From Mameliella sp. MMSF_3455 (GTDB taxonomy: Bacteria > Pseudomonadota > Alphaproteobacteria > Rhodobacterales > Rhodobacteraceae): DNA of 64,000 nucleotides. The stretch's first letter is position 1; each line of letters opens with the position of its first letter. The notes beneath the pieces were generated by a model. That model was not told the DNA's origin. It saw only the letters and a list, made by a program, of their open reading frames with translations, and did no database searches. This document shows, one piece after another, positions 7,681-16,122 of the stretch. The position numbers and the translations under genes were made by a program. The DNA is taken from the NCBI RefSeq assembly GCF_030733205.1, contig NZ_JASHJL010000011.1, positions 79,960 through 143,959 on the forward strand, read 5' to 3'.

Positions 7681-8616
7681 ATGCCCATCAAGCTGCCCTC
7701 CGACCTGCCCGCCTTCGACGTGCTCACGCGTGAAGGTGTCATGGTCATGACCGAGGAACAGGCAGCCCGGCAGGACATCCGCCCACTGCGCATCGGTCTG
7801 CTGAACCTGATGCCCAAGAAGATCCAGACGGAAAACCAGTTTGCCCGCCTGATCGGGGCCACGCCGCTGCAGATCGAATTCAGCCTGATCCGCATGTCGG
7901 AGCACCAGACCAAGAACACCGCCGCCGAGCACATGGAGACCTTCTATCGGCCCTTCGCCGAGGTCGCGGCCTCCGGTGAGAAGTTCGACGGGCTGATCAT
8001 CACCGGCGCCCCGATCGAACATCTGCCCTTCGACGAGGTCACCTACTGGGACGAGTTGCGCCAGGTCTTCGACTGGACCCAGACCCATGTGCATTCCACC
8101 TTCGGCGTCTGCTGGGGCGGGATGGCGATGATCAACCATTTTCACGGCGTCAAGAAACACATGCTGGAGGCCAAGGCCTTTGGCGCCGTGCGGCACCGCA
8201 ACCTGGAACCGGCCTCGCCTTACCTGCGCGGGTTCTCCGACGACATGGTGATCCCCGTGTCGCGCTGGACGGAAATCCACCGCGAAGAAGTGTCCGCCGC
8301 CGGCCTGCCTATCCTCATCGACTCCGAGGACACCGGCCCCTGCCTGGTCGAGGATTCCTGCCACCGGGCGCTCTATATCTTCAACCATCTGGAATACGAC
8401 AGCGGCACGCTGAAGGAAGAATACGATCGCGATGTTGCGGCGGGAAACCCGATCAACGTGCCCGCCAACTATTATCCGGACGACGACCCGTCGAAACCGC
8501 CGCAGAACCGGTGGCGCAGCCATGCGCATCTTCTTTACGGAAACTGGATCAACCAGATCTACCAGTCGACGCCGTTCGAACTATCCTTGATCGGAAAGGC
8601 CCCCGTCGACGCCTGA
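7681..8616 (+). CDS. metA: Homoserine O-acyltransferase, predicted acetyl-CoA specific
   Basis: A 311-residue MetA-family enzyme that acylates the hydroxyl of homoserine in methionine synthesis. The catalytic Cys is residue 144 (TFGVCWGG); the His-Glu pair is His236 and Glu238 (FNHLEYD). At the position that sets acyl specificity, E. coli has Gly (GAPLG, succinyl-CoA) while this protein has Glu113 (GAPIE). That is the residue reported for acetyl-CoA-using members, so the product is probably O-acetylhomoserine. The ATG at 7681 gives the standard N-terminus [11 protein letters not shown]; in-frame codons upstream lack the family pattern. A long leader with palindromes precedes it. Confidence 0.93.
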   Translation: MPIKLPSDLPAFDVLTREGVMVMTEEQAARQDIRPLRIGLLNLMPKKIQTENQFARLIGATPLQIEFSLIRMSEHQTKNTAAEHMETFYRPFAEVAASGEKFDGLIITGAPIEHLPFDEVTYWDELRQVFDWTQTHVHSTFGVCWGGMAMINHFHGVKKHMLEAKAFGAVRHRNLEPASPYLRGFSDDMVIPVSRWTEIHREEVSAAGLPILIDSEDTGPCLVEDSCHRALYIFNHLEYDSGTLKEEYDRDVAAGNPINVPANYYPDDDPSKPPQNRWRSHAHLLYGNWINQIYQSTPFELSLIGKAPVDA

Positions 8617-8645
8617 CAGGGGCCCGGTTCGACACGGAGTAAAAG

Positions 8646-9614
8646 GTGTTGCGTATTCTGGGTGCTGTTCTTCTTCTTTCGCTGCTGGGCGGTTGCGCCG
8701 TCACGCAGATCCGCGCCGACCGCATGGAACGCGAGGCAGAGACACGCTGGCCCCCCGTAGGCCAGTTCGTCGAGGTCGATGGCCTGCGCGTCCATTACGT
8801 CCAGAAAGGCCGCGGACCCGACGTTGTTCTGCTGCACGGGGCCAGCGGCAACCTGCGCGACTTCACCTTTCAACTGGTCGACCGGCTGGCGCGCGACTAT
8901 CGCGTGACCGCCTTTGATCGTCCGGGACTGGGCTACACCACGCGCGAGGTGCGCTTTCAGGGCGCCTTCAACGCCCGCGCGGAAACCCCGCAGGACCAGG
9001 CTGCCGCGCTGGCGGCGGCGGCGGAAAAGCTGGGGATCAGGCGGCCCGTGGTGGTCGGCCATTCCTTTGGCGGCGCGGTCGCGATGGCCTGGGGGCTGGA
9101 CCAGGACGCTGCCGCCGTTGTCAGCCTCGGCGGCGCGATCATGCCCTGGCCGGGGTCGCTCGACAGCCAGTACCAGGTGCTGGGCAATCCACTGGGCGGC
9201 GCGGTCGTGCCGCAATTCGTGACCGCCTACTACGGCAGCGACCGCGCCCGGCAGGCGGTGGCGGGCATCTTCGCGCCCCAGGACGTGCCCGAGGGTTACC
9301 TCGACCACATCGGCCCCGGCCTCAGCCTGCGGCGCGAGACGATCCGCGCCAACGGGCGGCAGGTCGCCGCCCTGCGCCCCGCGCTGGTCGAAATGTCGAA
9401 ACGCTACCCGCAGATGACAATTCCCGTCGAACTGCTGCATGGCACCGCCGATACGACCGTGGGCTATGAAATCCACAGCGTTGCCGCCGACAAGCTCTTG
9501 CCCAACGCCCGAGTCACCCCGCTGGATGGCGTCGGCCACATGCCCCAGCACGCCCGCCCCGGCGCCGTGGTCGAGGCGATCCGACGGGCCGCAGAACGGG
9601 CGGGCCTGCGCTGA
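8646..9614 (+). CDS. Alpha/beta-hydrolase lipoprotein
   Basis: A 322-residue alpha/beta hydrolase. A short hydrophobic N-terminus ends in the lipobox LLGGC with Cys17, so it is predicted to be membrane-anchored on the periplasmic side. The oxyanion region is VVLLHGASGNLRDF, the nucleophile elbow is VVGHSFGGAVA, the acid is in HGTADTTV and the catalytic His is in DGVGHMPQHA, so the Ser-Asp-His triad is intact. The substrate is unknown. GTG at 8646 with GGAG six bases upstream is the preferred start; TTG at 8649 is an alternative. It follows metA by 29 bases and may share its transcript. Confidence 0.85.
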   Translation: MLRILGAVLLLSLLGGCAVTQIRADRMEREAETRWPPVGQFVEVDGLRVHYVQKGRGPDVVLLHGASGNLRDFTFQLVDRLARDYRVTAFDRPGLGYTTREVRFQGAFNARAETPQDQAAALAAAAEKLGIRRPVVVGHSFGGAVAMAWGLDQDAAAVVSLGGAIMPWPGSLDSQYQVLGNPLGGAVVPQFVTAYYGSDRARQAVAGIFAPQDVPEGYLDHIGPGLSLRRETIRANGRQVAALRPALVEMSKRYPQMTIPVELLHGTADTTVGYEIHSVAADKLLPNARVTPLDGVGHMPQHARPGAVVEAIRRAAERAGLR

Positions 9615-9654
9615 TCCCCGCCCCCGTCCGGGCCGTCACGGGGGCGACAATGGT

Positions 9655-9683
9655 TTGCGTTAATCCTCTTAACATCCCATAGT
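9655..9683 (+). promoter_or_regulatory. Probable sigma-70 type promoter of ppk2
   Basis: TTGCGT (9655-9660) and CATAGT (9678-9683) are separated by 17 bases. They lie 30 bases before the ppk2 ATG, which leaves a short leader. An 8-bp hairpin (9620-9645) without a T-run lies just upstream. Confidence 0.4.
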
Positions 9684-9712
9684 GCCGGTCACTTAGACGC
9701 GCGAGGCCCTCC

Positions 9713-10582
9713 ATGACGCTCCCCTTCGACGGCGCCATCTCCAGCTACTTCGAGCATGACGCCCCCAAGCCCGTGCGCGAGGCGATCAGCCGCGCCGACA
9801 AGGACGACATCCTCGACACCAGCTATCCCTATTCCGAGGAGATGAAGCGCAAGACCTACGACAAGGAGATGGAACGCCTGCAGATCGAGCTGGTCAAGAT
9901 GCAGGCCTGGGCCAAGGAAAGCGGCGCCCGCCTTGCGCTGGTCTTCGAGGGACGCGACGCCGCCGGCAAGGGCGGCACGATCAAGCGTTTCCGGATGAAC
10001 CTCAACCCGCGCGGCGCCCGTGTCGTGGCGCTTGGCAAACCCTCGGACACCGAGGCCACGCAATGGTATTTCCAGCGCTACATCGACCACCTGCCGGCAG
10101 CCGGGGAAATCGTCTTTTTCGACCGGTCCTGGTACAACCGGGGCGTGGTCGAGCATGTCTTCGGCTTTTGCGACAACGCACAGCGCGAGCATTTCTTCAG
10201 CCAGGTCCCCGCCTTCGAAAAGATGCTGGTGGACGAGGGCATCCATGTCTTCAAGTTCTGGCTGAACGTCGGCCGCGCCGAACAGTTGCGTCGCTTTCTG
10301 AAGCGCGAGAACGACCCGCTGAAACAGTGGAAGCTCAGCCGTATCGACGTCGAGGGGCTGGCCCGCTGGGATGCCTATTCCGCTGCCATCCAGGAAACCC
10401 TGACCCGCACACATACCTCCCCCGCGCCCTGGACGGTGGTCCGTTCGGACGACAAGAAACGCGCCCGGCTGGCCGCAATCCGCCATGTGCTGACCCATCT
10501 CGATTACGCGCGCAAGAACAGCAAGGCCCTGGGCGCGCCCGATTCCAAGGTCCTGGGCGGGCCGGAGATCTGGGAGGCCTGA
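9713..10582 (+). CDS. ppk2: Polyphosphate kinase 2
   Basis: A 289-residue PPK2 enzyme that transfers phosphate between polyphosphate and nucleotides. It shows the Walker A motif [15 protein letters not shown], the Walker B region [21 protein letters not shown] and the lid-type segment [15 protein letters not shown]. The arrangement is that of a single-domain class I PPK2, whose members usually phosphorylate nucleoside diphosphates. It is followed 10 bases after its stop by a TetR-type regulator, so the two are probably co-transcribed. Confidence 0.93.
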   Translation: MTLPFDGAISSYFEHDAPKPVREAISRADKDDILDTSYPYSEEMKRKTYDKEMERLQIELVKMQAWAKESGARLALVFEGRDAAGKGGTIKRFRMNLNPRGARVVALGKPSDTEATQWYFQRYIDHLPAAGEIVFFDRSWYNRGVVEHVFGFCDNAQREHFFSQVPAFEKMLVDEGIHVFKFWLNVGRAEQLRRFLKRENDPLKQWKLSRIDVEGLARWDAYSAAIQETLTRTHTSPAPWTVVRSDDKKRARLAAIRHVLTHLDYARKNSKALGAPDSKVLGGPEIWEA

Positions 10583-10592
10583 GGGGCCGGAC

Positions 10593-11213
10593 ATGGTCAA
10601 GAAACGCGGATACCATCACGGCAACCTGCGCCAGGCCCTGGTCGAGGCCGCGCTGAAGCTGATCGAGCAGAAAGGCCCCTCGGGCTTTACCCTCTCGGAG
10701 GCGGCGAAACAGGCCGGCGTCACCCCGGCGGCGGTCTACCGGCATTTTTCCGGCCGCGAGGACCTGATCGCCGAAGCCGCGCGGCAGGGCTACGAGATAT
10801 TCGCCGATGTCATGCAATACGCCTATGACAAGGGCCAACCCTCGGCGCTGGCCGCCTTCGAGGCGACGGGCCGGGCCTACCTGGCGTTTGCGCGCAAATA
10901 TCCCGGCCACTACATCGCGATGTTCGAATCCGGCGTTTCGGTCAACCATTCTCCGGAACTGGCGATGGCCTCGTCCCGGGCGCGCGCGGTGCTGGAAACC
11001 GCGGCAGAGAAGCTCTCGCAGCATATTCCGCCCGAAAAACGTCCGCCCCCGGCGATGTTCTCGGCCCATGTCTGGGCTCTCAGTCACGGGGTTGTCGAGC
11101 TTTTCGCCCGCAACTCGCCCGGCACCCAGGCCCCCTTCCCGCCCGAGGACCTGCTGGAATCGGGCATCGGCGTCTACCTGCGCGGATTGGGCCTGATACC
11201 GCCGGATCAATAG
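10593..11213 (+). CDS. TetR/AcrR family transcriptional regulator
   Basis: A 206-residue repressor-type protein. Residues 5-55 carry the TetR helix-turn-helix (YHHGNLRQALVEAALKLI, then FTLSEAAKQAGVTPAAVYRHF). The remainder, including a WALSHGVVELF segment, is a ligand-binding domain of the WHG type. Its ligand and operators are unknown. The 10-base spacing after ppk2 suggests an operon and possibly self-regulation of that unit. It is followed by a hairpin and GAGGTATTT repeat element at 11240. Confidence 0.88.
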   Translation: MVKKRGYHHGNLRQALVEAALKLIEQKGPSGFTLSEAAKQAGVTPAAVYRHFSGREDLIAEAARQGYEIFADVMQYAYDKGQPSALAAFEATGRAYLAFARKYPGHYIAMFESGVSVNHSPELAMASSRARAVLETAAEKLSQHIPPEKRPPPAMFSAHVWALSHGVVELFARNSPGTQAPFPPEDLLESGIGVYLRGLGLIPPDQ

Positions 11214-11239
11214 AAGCGGCCGGGTGGCGGCTTGCCCCC

Positions 11240-11290
11240 GCTTGCCACAGGCAAGCCGCCCGAGGTATTTCCGGCCCAGCGAAACGACAG
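11240..11290 (+). repeat. Dispersed intergenic element, copy 1
   Basis: A perfect 7-bp inverted repeat GCTTGCC-ACA-GGCAAGC (11240-11256) is followed by CCGAGGTATTT and a GCCCAGCGAAAC stretch. A copy with the same hairpin and the same GAGGTATT tail is on the opposite strand at 13226-13271. A third element with only the tail is at 30082-30114. All three sit just after, or between, genes. Confidence 0.5.
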
Positions 11291-11322
11291 GCGCGCGCCA
11301 TGACCGCCGCCAGGGAGCCAGG

Positions 11323-12186
11323 ATGACCAAGACCTTCTTTCTCGGCCTCGGGGGCCAGAAATGCGGATCCTCCTGGATCCAGGCCTACCTGGCACGCCAG
11401 CCGGGATCGGATTTCGGCCGCTTGGGGGAATACCAGTCCTGGGAACATCACAGCGGCGGCGTCTTTGCCCGCTACCGCGCGCCCGAACCCTCCACTCTGG
11501 GCAAGCTGCGCGCCCGTGCCAAGATCGCGCTCGGCGCGCCGGAGCCGGCGGCGCATCTGCGCTGGCGCCTGCAACAGGACGAAAACGCCTATTTCGACTA
11601 TTTCGCCGGGCTTCTCGCACAGGACGGGATCACGCGCACGGGTGACATCACCCCCTCCTACGCGGCGCTTCCCGCCGATACTCTGGCCCGCATTCGCGAC
11701 GGGTTCGCCAGCCGGGGCATCGCCGTCAAGCTGCTGTTCTCCATGCGCGACCCGGTCGACCGCCTGCGCTCTCACATGCGGATGGAAATGGAAAAGGGCC
11801 GCCTGCCAGAGGCCGCCGAGAACGAGGCTCCCCTGCGCGCCTTCTACGCCACCCCGGAGGCCGAGGCGCGCAGCCGTTACGATCTGACCCTGTCGGCCAT
11901 AGAGGCGGTCTTTGACCCCGGCGACGTCTTTCTGACCCCGTTCGAGACGCTGTTCACGGCCAATGGAATCGCCGACCTGTCGCGCTTTGCGGATGTGGCG
12001 GTGGATGCCCAGGCCGGGATGCGCGCGGTCAACAGCCGCGCCAAGGGATCGGGCCTTTCGGAAGACCTGGAAGGCGAAATCGCCTGCCACTATGCCCCCG
12101 TCTACGAGGCAGCGGCCCTCCGCCTGCCCCAGGTCGCCGAGGCCTGGCCCTCGGCCCGTTTCGTGCTGCCGCCTACCAGCGCATGA
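11323..12186 (+). CDS. Sulfotransferase family protein
   Basis: A 287-residue PAPS-dependent sulfotransferase-like protein. The 5'-phosphosulfate loop is GLGGQKCGSSWIQAYL near the N-terminus and the 3'-phosphate motif is LLFSMRDPVDRLRSHMRM around residues 138-155. A third typical segment is DITPSYAAL. It probably sulfates a carbohydrate or other surface molecule. The ATG at 11323 has AGGA-type ribosome bases directly upstream; an upstream in-frame ATG would add 33 residues that overlap the repeat element. Its 3' end overlaps the convergent glycosyltransferase gene by 14 bp, and the pair may act on the same surface glycan. Confidence 0.85.
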   Translation: MTKTFFLGLGGQKCGSSWIQAYLARQPGSDFGRLGEYQSWEHHSGGVFARYRAPEPSTLGKLRARAKIALGAPEPAAHLRWRLQQDENAYFDYFAGLLAQDGITRTGDITPSYAALPADTLARIRDGFASRGIAVKLLFSMRDPVDRLRSHMRMEMEKGRLPEAAENEAPLRAFYATPEAEARSRYDLTLSAIEAVFDPGDVFLTPFETLFTANGIADLSRFADVAVDAQAGMRAVNSRAKGSGLSEDLEGEIACHYAPVYEAAALRLPQVAEAWPSARFVLPPTSA

Positions 12187-13210
12187 GCCCGCAGCGCAGC
12201 AGCTGCGCCGGTCCTTCGTAGGACACAGAGCTCTCATCGAGGAATCCATCCTCGACGTCCTGCATACGCTCCAGCAATTGGGCGTAATATCGATACTTGG
12301 CGGCAGCGTTGGCATGGGCGCCCCAGGCGGTCGCCCGGTCGATCTTGTCGGCAAACTGCGCCGTAAAGACGAAGTGCGCCACCGTCAGCAGCACCTCGGA
12401 CGAGGGGGCCAAGTTGCCATAATGTGACCCGGTCAGGCGGCTTTGCGCATCGCGCAGCACCAGCGGCGTCTTGTGTCGGGGCGATTTCTGGAACTGCTGC
12501 GCCTTCTTGGCGCGCGACGACATCCAGACCCGCTGCCAGCCCCGGCGCACCACCTGCGGTTCGACCCCGTACCGTTTGAACAGCCGGGCCGTCTTGGACT
12601 TGCCCAGCAGCTCGGGCTGGGCGCCCGGCCGCAGGGCGACCAGCGGCTCGCACTGGAAATACGGATAGGCCTTGATCAGCGCGTCGAAATTCTGCGGCAG
12701 TTCCCCTTTCAATCCATCGGCCGAGGCCGGAAAGAACTCCACCACCGAGGCCACCGCCGAAGGCGCGCCTTCTGTCCGCAACCGGTCGACCACCTCACGG
12801 ATCGAGGTGACACCCAATGGCAGGAACAGAAACTCATCCGCGTCGACATAACCGACAAAGGCACCATCGAAGAAAAGATGCGGCAGGGCGATCTTGAAAT
12901 AGGTCCCCGCCCGCTCCTCTCGCACGGCCCCGTCCGGATCACGATAGCGCAGCAGATCCCCGAAAGAGAGGTCCGAGTGCATCACCACCACGTCCGGCTG
13001 CGCGCACAGATAATCGAACGATCCGTCGTCGCTGGCATCGTCCCAGATCAGGAATTGTTCGAACCCGATGGCGCGATGATGGTCCAGCCAGGCCGGCAGG
13101 AAACCCATCTCGTTCTTCATCGTGGAAAACAGCGTCAGCCGCTCGGCATCGACCGTCCCCGACACAACATGCGCCAGCCTGCCCGCATCCTCGATCCCGA
13201 CCGTTTCCAC
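12173..13210 (-). CDS. Glycosyltransferase family 2-like (GT92-like) protein
   Basis: A cytoplasmic glycosyltransferase of about 345 residues. Its N-terminus has the pattern LTLFSTMKNEMGFLPAWLDHH, a nucleotide-sugar-binding segment IWDDASDDG and a DXD-type metal site VGYVDADEFLF. This is the type often annotated as glycosyl transferase family 2 or GT92 in Rhodobacterales. A GTG at 13210 with a purine-rich GGAAAGAAGGGGGG upstream is the likeliest start. Longer in-frame forms would run through the rpsI terminator and into rpsI and are rejected. Its stop overlaps the end of the convergent sulfotransferase gene. Confidence 0.8.
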   Translation of the reverse strand: METVGIEDAGRLAHVVSGTVDAERLTLFSTMKNEMGFLPAWLDHHRAIGFEQFLIWDDASDDGSFDYLCAQPDVVVMHSDLSFGDLLRYRDPDGAVREERAGTYFKIALPHLFFDGAFVGYVDADEFLFLPLGVTSIREVVDRLRTEGAPSAVASVVEFFPASADGLKGELPQNFDALIKAYPYFQCEPLVALRPGAQPELLGKSKTARLFKRYGVEPQVVRRGWQRVWMSSRAKKAQQFQKSPRHKTPLVLRDAQSRLTGSHYGNLAPSSEVLLTVAHFVFTAQFADKIDRATAWGAHANAAAKYRYYAQLLERMQDVEDGFLDESSVSYEGPAQLLRCGLMRW

Positions 13211-13225
13211 CCGCGCTGCCCCCCT

Positions 13226-13271
13226 TCTTTCCTGCGTCCCCAATACCTCCGGGGGCTTGCCACAGGCAAGC
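13226..13271 (-). repeat. Dispersed intergenic element, copy 2
   Basis: On the minus strand GCTTGCC-TGT-GGCAAGC is followed by CCCCGGAGGTATTGGGGAC. It matches copy 1 at 11240 in the hairpin stem, in the order hairpin then GAGGTATT, and in lying between genes. It sits between the rpsI terminator and the glycosyltransferase start. Confidence 0.5.
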
Positions 13272-13294
13272 ATCGGGCCGGAACCCCCACACCC

Positions 13295-13322
13295 AAAAAA
13301 GAAGGGGCCCCGAAGGGCCCCT
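13295..13322 (-). terminator. Rho-independent terminator of the rplM-rpsI operon
   Basis: Read on the minus strand, AGGGGCCC-TTCG-GGGCCCCT forms an 8-bp stem with a stable UUCG tetraloop, followed by TCTTTTTT. It lies 22 bases after the rpsI stop codon. Confidence 0.92.
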
Positions 13323-13343
13323 GCAATCGCGATGTCGAAACAT

Positions 13344-13832
13344 TTAGCGCTTCGAGAACTGGAACGAACGACGCGCCTTGCGCTTACCGAACTTCTTACG
13401 CTCGACGACACGGCTGTCGCGGGTCAGGAAGCCGGCCGCCTTGAGCGGGCCGCGCAGCGAGGGATCGTACAGTTGCAGCGCCTTCGAGACACCGTGCTTG
13501 ACCGCGCCGGCCTGACCGGTCAGACCGCCGCCCTTGACGGTGGCATAGACGTCGAATTCGCCTTCGACACCGGCCACCTGGAACGGCTGGCGCAGGATCA
13601 GCTGCAGAACCGGACGGGCAAAGTACTTGTCCATTTCCTTGCCGTTGACGGTGACCTTGCCGGAGCCCGGCTTGATCCAGACGCGGGCCACCGCGTCCTT
13701 CCGCTTGCCGGTGGCATAGGAGCGGCCCAGCTCGTCACGGACCGGCTCACGCGGGGTTTCCTCGGCGACGACGACGTCCTCGACGCCGGCTGCTGCGCCC
13801 AGCTCTTCCAGAGAGTTGATCTGATCAGCCAT
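13344..13832 (-). CDS. rpsI: 30S ribosomal protein S9
   Basis: A 162-residue S9 protein. The N-terminal 35 or so residues are an acidic extension; the conserved core starts [16 protein letters not shown] and ends with the basic tail [16 protein letters not shown] that reaches the P-site tRNA. The core segment [16 protein letters not shown] is typical. The start codon overlaps the rplM stop by one base (TAATG), which gives translational coupling in the usual rplM-rpsI order. Confidence 0.97.
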   Translation of the reverse strand: MADQINSLEELGAAAGVEDVVVAEETPREPVRDELGRSYATGKRKDAVARVWIKPGSGKVTVNGKEMDKYFARPVLQLILRQPFQVAGVEGEFDVYATVKGGGLTGQAGAVKHGVSKALQLYDPSLRGPLKAAGFLTRDSRVVERKKFGKRKARRSFQFSKR

Positions 13833-14296
13833 TATTTCGCCACCCGGGTGTTCTTGGAGTTCTTCGATTTCACGTCCAGAACCTCGGGGTTCTGGGCTTC
13901 GTGCGGATGCTCGGCGCCGGCGTAGATGCGCAGGTTGGTCAGCACCTTGCGCGACAGGCGGTTGCCCGGCAGCATGCGCTTGACGGCCTGGAAGACGACG
14001 CGCTCGGGGTGGGCGCCTTCAAGGATCTGCGCCTTGGTGCGCGACTTGATGCCGCCCGGGTGGCCGGTGTGCCAGTAGAAGTGCTCGTCGCGCTTCTTGC
14101 CGGTCAGCTGCACCTTGTCCGCGTTCACGATGATGACGTTGTCACCACAGTCCATGTGCGGGGTGAAGGAAGGCTTGTGCTTGCCGCGCAGCCGCGTGGC
14201 GACGATCGAGGCAAGACGACCCAGAACGAGGCCTTCGGCGTCGATCACGATCCATTTCTTGTCGATGTCTGCCGGAGTTGCAGAGTAGGTTTTCAT
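13832..14296 (-). CDS. rplM: 50S ribosomal protein L13
   Basis: A 154-residue L13 with the standard segments [42 protein letters not shown] and [15 protein letters not shown]13 binds 23S rRNA early in large-subunit assembly. A clear promoter lies about 65 bases upstream of the ATG at 14296. It is the first gene of the rplM-rpsI operon. Confidence 0.97.
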   Translation of the reverse strand: MKTYSATPADIDKKWIVIDAEGLVLGRLASIVATRLRGKHKPSFTPHMDCGDNVIIVNADKVQLTGKKRDEHFYWHTGHPGGIKSRTKAQILEGAHPERVVFQAVKRMLPGNRLSRKVLTNLRIYAGAEHPHEAQNPEVLDVKSKNSKNTRVAK

Positions 14297-14360
14297 ATGT
14301 ATCGGTCCGTTTCGAGTGAGAAAGCCGAGGCGAAGCCCCGGCCCTGAATTCGATTGCGCC

Positions 14361-14388
14361 GTTATACGCAGGCAATTTTCCCAGTCAA
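14361..14388 (-). promoter_or_regulatory. Promoter of rplM-rpsI
   Basis: On the minus strand TTGACT (14388-14383) and TATAAC (14366-14361) are 16 bases apart, close to the sigma-70 consensus. The expected transcript start near 14354 leaves a leader of about 60 bases before rplM. Confidence 0.75.
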
Positions 14389-14554
14389 GCGCGCGGTCGC
14401 AGAATTAATTGTACAAAATCAATCGCTTGAGATTACGGTATCATATTACCCCAAATTTTCGCACCTCTCGACCACCGCACAAGGTCAGGGAATACTGCCT
14501 TGCGATAGGTCTGGCCGCCATGCAGTCTGCGCCCGAACAACGACAAGACCCCCG

Positions 14555-14878
14555 ATGCAACCATTTTCTCTTCTCGGTCCGCTCCTGTCCGGCCTCGCCC
14601 TTTTGGCACTGTCGACCGCCATTGGCGCCGGGGCCATGCGCAAGCTGGTCCACGTCTACGAGGCCAAGCACGAGCTGAAACAGGGATCCGCCGGGTTTCT
14701 GCGAACCATCGCGGGATGGTCCTGGATCGCGATCTGGGCAATGGCCACCTGGTTCCTGGCCACGATCATCGGCGACTGGGGCGCTTCGGGCGATCTCGAC
14801 GGTGCCATCGCGCGGTCCTGGCTGAGGCTTGAAGTCCTGCTGCACATCGCCAGCGCGCTTTCGGACGCGGATTCATGA
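14555..14878 (+). CDS. Small two-span membrane protein
   Basis: A 107-residue protein with hydrophobic spans at about residues 4-26 (LLGPLLSGLALLALSTAI) and 53-74 (GWSWIAIWAMATWFLATI). I do not recognise the family. The ATG at 14555 follows the sequence ACAAGACCCCCG with no strong ribosome site; in-frame codons upstream extend into an AT-rich intergenic stretch and are less likely. Its last codons overlap the ATG of the zinc-ribbon gene (ATGA), so the two are translated together and probably act together at the membrane. Confidence 0.65.
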   Translation: MQPFSLLGPLLSGLALLALSTAIGAGAMRKLVHVYEAKHELKQGSAGFLRTIAGWSWIAIWAMATWFLATIIGDWGASGDLDGAIARSWLRLEVLLHIASALSDADS

Positions 14879-15921
14879 ACGTCATCGACACCGACCAGTC
14901 AGAGCTCCGCTGCCCGAACTGCGGCGGCCAGTGTCTCTACGATCCTGCCGTGCAGGCGCTGGCCTGCACCAGTTGCGGCGACACCCGGACGCTGGAAACG
15001 CCCTGGGACGGGGCCGCCAGCGCCGAAACGGACTATCACGCCGACACGCCCGAAACCCTGCCGCCCGACCTGCCCGACAGCCGCGCCCACCGTTGCGAAA
15101 CCTGCGGCGGAGAAGTGGTCTTTACCGGTGCCGCCCTGTCGGACCGCTGCCCCTATTGCGATGGCGCCGTTGTGCTGTCCTCGGCGGACACGGGCTATCG
15201 CACCACTGCGCTGATTCCGTTTCGCGTCCCGGAAAAGGACGCGCAGAAACATGCGCTGGACTGGGTGCGCGGCCGGCTCGCGGCCCCCAAGGACCTGGCC
15301 GCGACCGTGGAAAAGGGCCGTGTCGCAGGGCTTTTTGCGCCTTTCTGGACCTTCGACAGCACCGAGGCCGTGGACTACTGGGCCAGCTACACCACCGGCA
15401 GCGGCAAGAACCGCCGTACCCGGCGCACCAGTGGCAGCATGACCGTGGATTTCGACGACCTTCTGATGCCCGCCAGCCCGCATGTCACGCCACTGATCCG
15501 CGACGGCATCCTGCATCATTTCGACCCCCGCCGCCTGCGCCCCTACCGCGCCGGATACCTCGCCGGTTTCGCCGCCGAACGCCATCACCAGAGCGTCGCC
15601 GAAGGCCTGGCCGCCAACGAGGCGGACAAGCGGCTGCTGATCCGCAACCGCATCAAGGGCCACATCAACAAGAGCCGCGTGTCCAACATCGGCTTCAACG
15701 CCGACACCTCGGGCATCCGCTATCGCCGCATCCTGCTGCCGGTCTGGATCCTGCACTATCGCTGGAACGACACGCCGATGAAGGTAGTCGTCTCCGGCCT
15801 CGACGGGCGCACCTTCGGCGAACGCCCCTTCTGCCGCTGGAAGCTGACGGGATACGCCGCCCTGGCCAGCCTGGCGGTGATCGGCTTCGGCCTGTTCTGG
15901 GGCATCGGCGCCGCGCCCTGA
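14875..15921 (+). CDS. Zinc-ribbon membrane-anchored protein
   Basis: A 348-residue protein with two zinc-ribbon knuckle pairs at the N-terminus: CPNCGG with CTSCGD (about residues 13-36) and CETCGG with CPYCDG (about residues 76-97). A soluble middle region of some 200 residues follows, then one hydrophobic span at the C-terminus (GYAALASLAVIGFGLFWGIG). The middle includes VAGLFAPFWTFDS and LLPVWILHYRW, which alternate Trp and Phe as in proteins that lie against a membrane. No enzyme motif is visible. Four-base overlap with the upstream membrane-protein gene suggests a two-component membrane assembly. Function is unknown. Confidence 0.75.
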   Translation: MNVIDTDQSELRCPNCGGQCLYDPAVQALACTSCGDTRTLETPWDGAASAETDYHADTPETLPPDLPDSRAHRCETCGGEVVFTGAALSDRCPYCDGAVVLSSADTGYRTTALIPFRVPEKDAQKHALDWVRGRLAAPKDLAATVEKGRVAGLFAPFWTFDSTEAVDYWASYTTGSGKNRRTRRTSGSMTVDFDDLLMPASPHVTPLIRDGILHHFDPRRLRPYRAGYLAGFAAERHHQSVAEGLAANEADKRLLIRNRIKGHINKSRVSNIGFNADTSGIRYRRILLPVWILHYRWNDTPMKVVVSGLDGRTFGERPFCRWKLTGYAALASLAVIGFGLFWGIGAAP

Positions 15922-15974
15922 CCGCCCTGTTCCGAACGCATGGCGGATTTTCTCGCGCTTGCAGAAATTTTCTC

Positions 15975-16081
15975 TTGAACGACTCAAGGCAGGCTCTTAG
16001 GTGGGCCTTACTTTCGGACCCGATCCCAACCCGGACGCCCAGCCATCGTGCTGGGCTCATGTGTCTTCGGGGGGCGCTAAG
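15975..16081 (+). promoter_or_regulatory. Candidate structured leader and promoter of speD
   Basis: The 201 bases before speD hold several nested pairings: CTTGA/TCAAG, GGGCC with GGACCC, CCCGGA (16030-16035) with TTCGGG, enclosing the 7-bp hairpin GCCCAGC/GCTGGGC (16037-16056), and an outer CTTAG (about 15996-16000) with CTAAG (16077-16081). A possible promoter, TTGAAC at 15975 with a weak -10 near 15998, overlaps the first pairing. I do not match it to a known riboswitch class; a regulatory RNA responding to SAM or polyamines would fit the gene context. Confidence 0.4.
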
Positions 16082-16122
16082 GGACCGACTGGAACGCACT
16101 GCTGGCTTGAAGGAGGCATGTC

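Noticed and set aside
9620..9645. Rho-independent terminator after the lipoprotein hydrolase
   Set aside because: GCCCCCGT/ACGGGGGC forms an 8-bp stem but there is no T-run after it.
13211..13411. Longer N-terminus for the glycosyltransferase
   Set aside because: It would run through the rpsI terminator into rpsI, and family similarity starts after the GTG at 13210.
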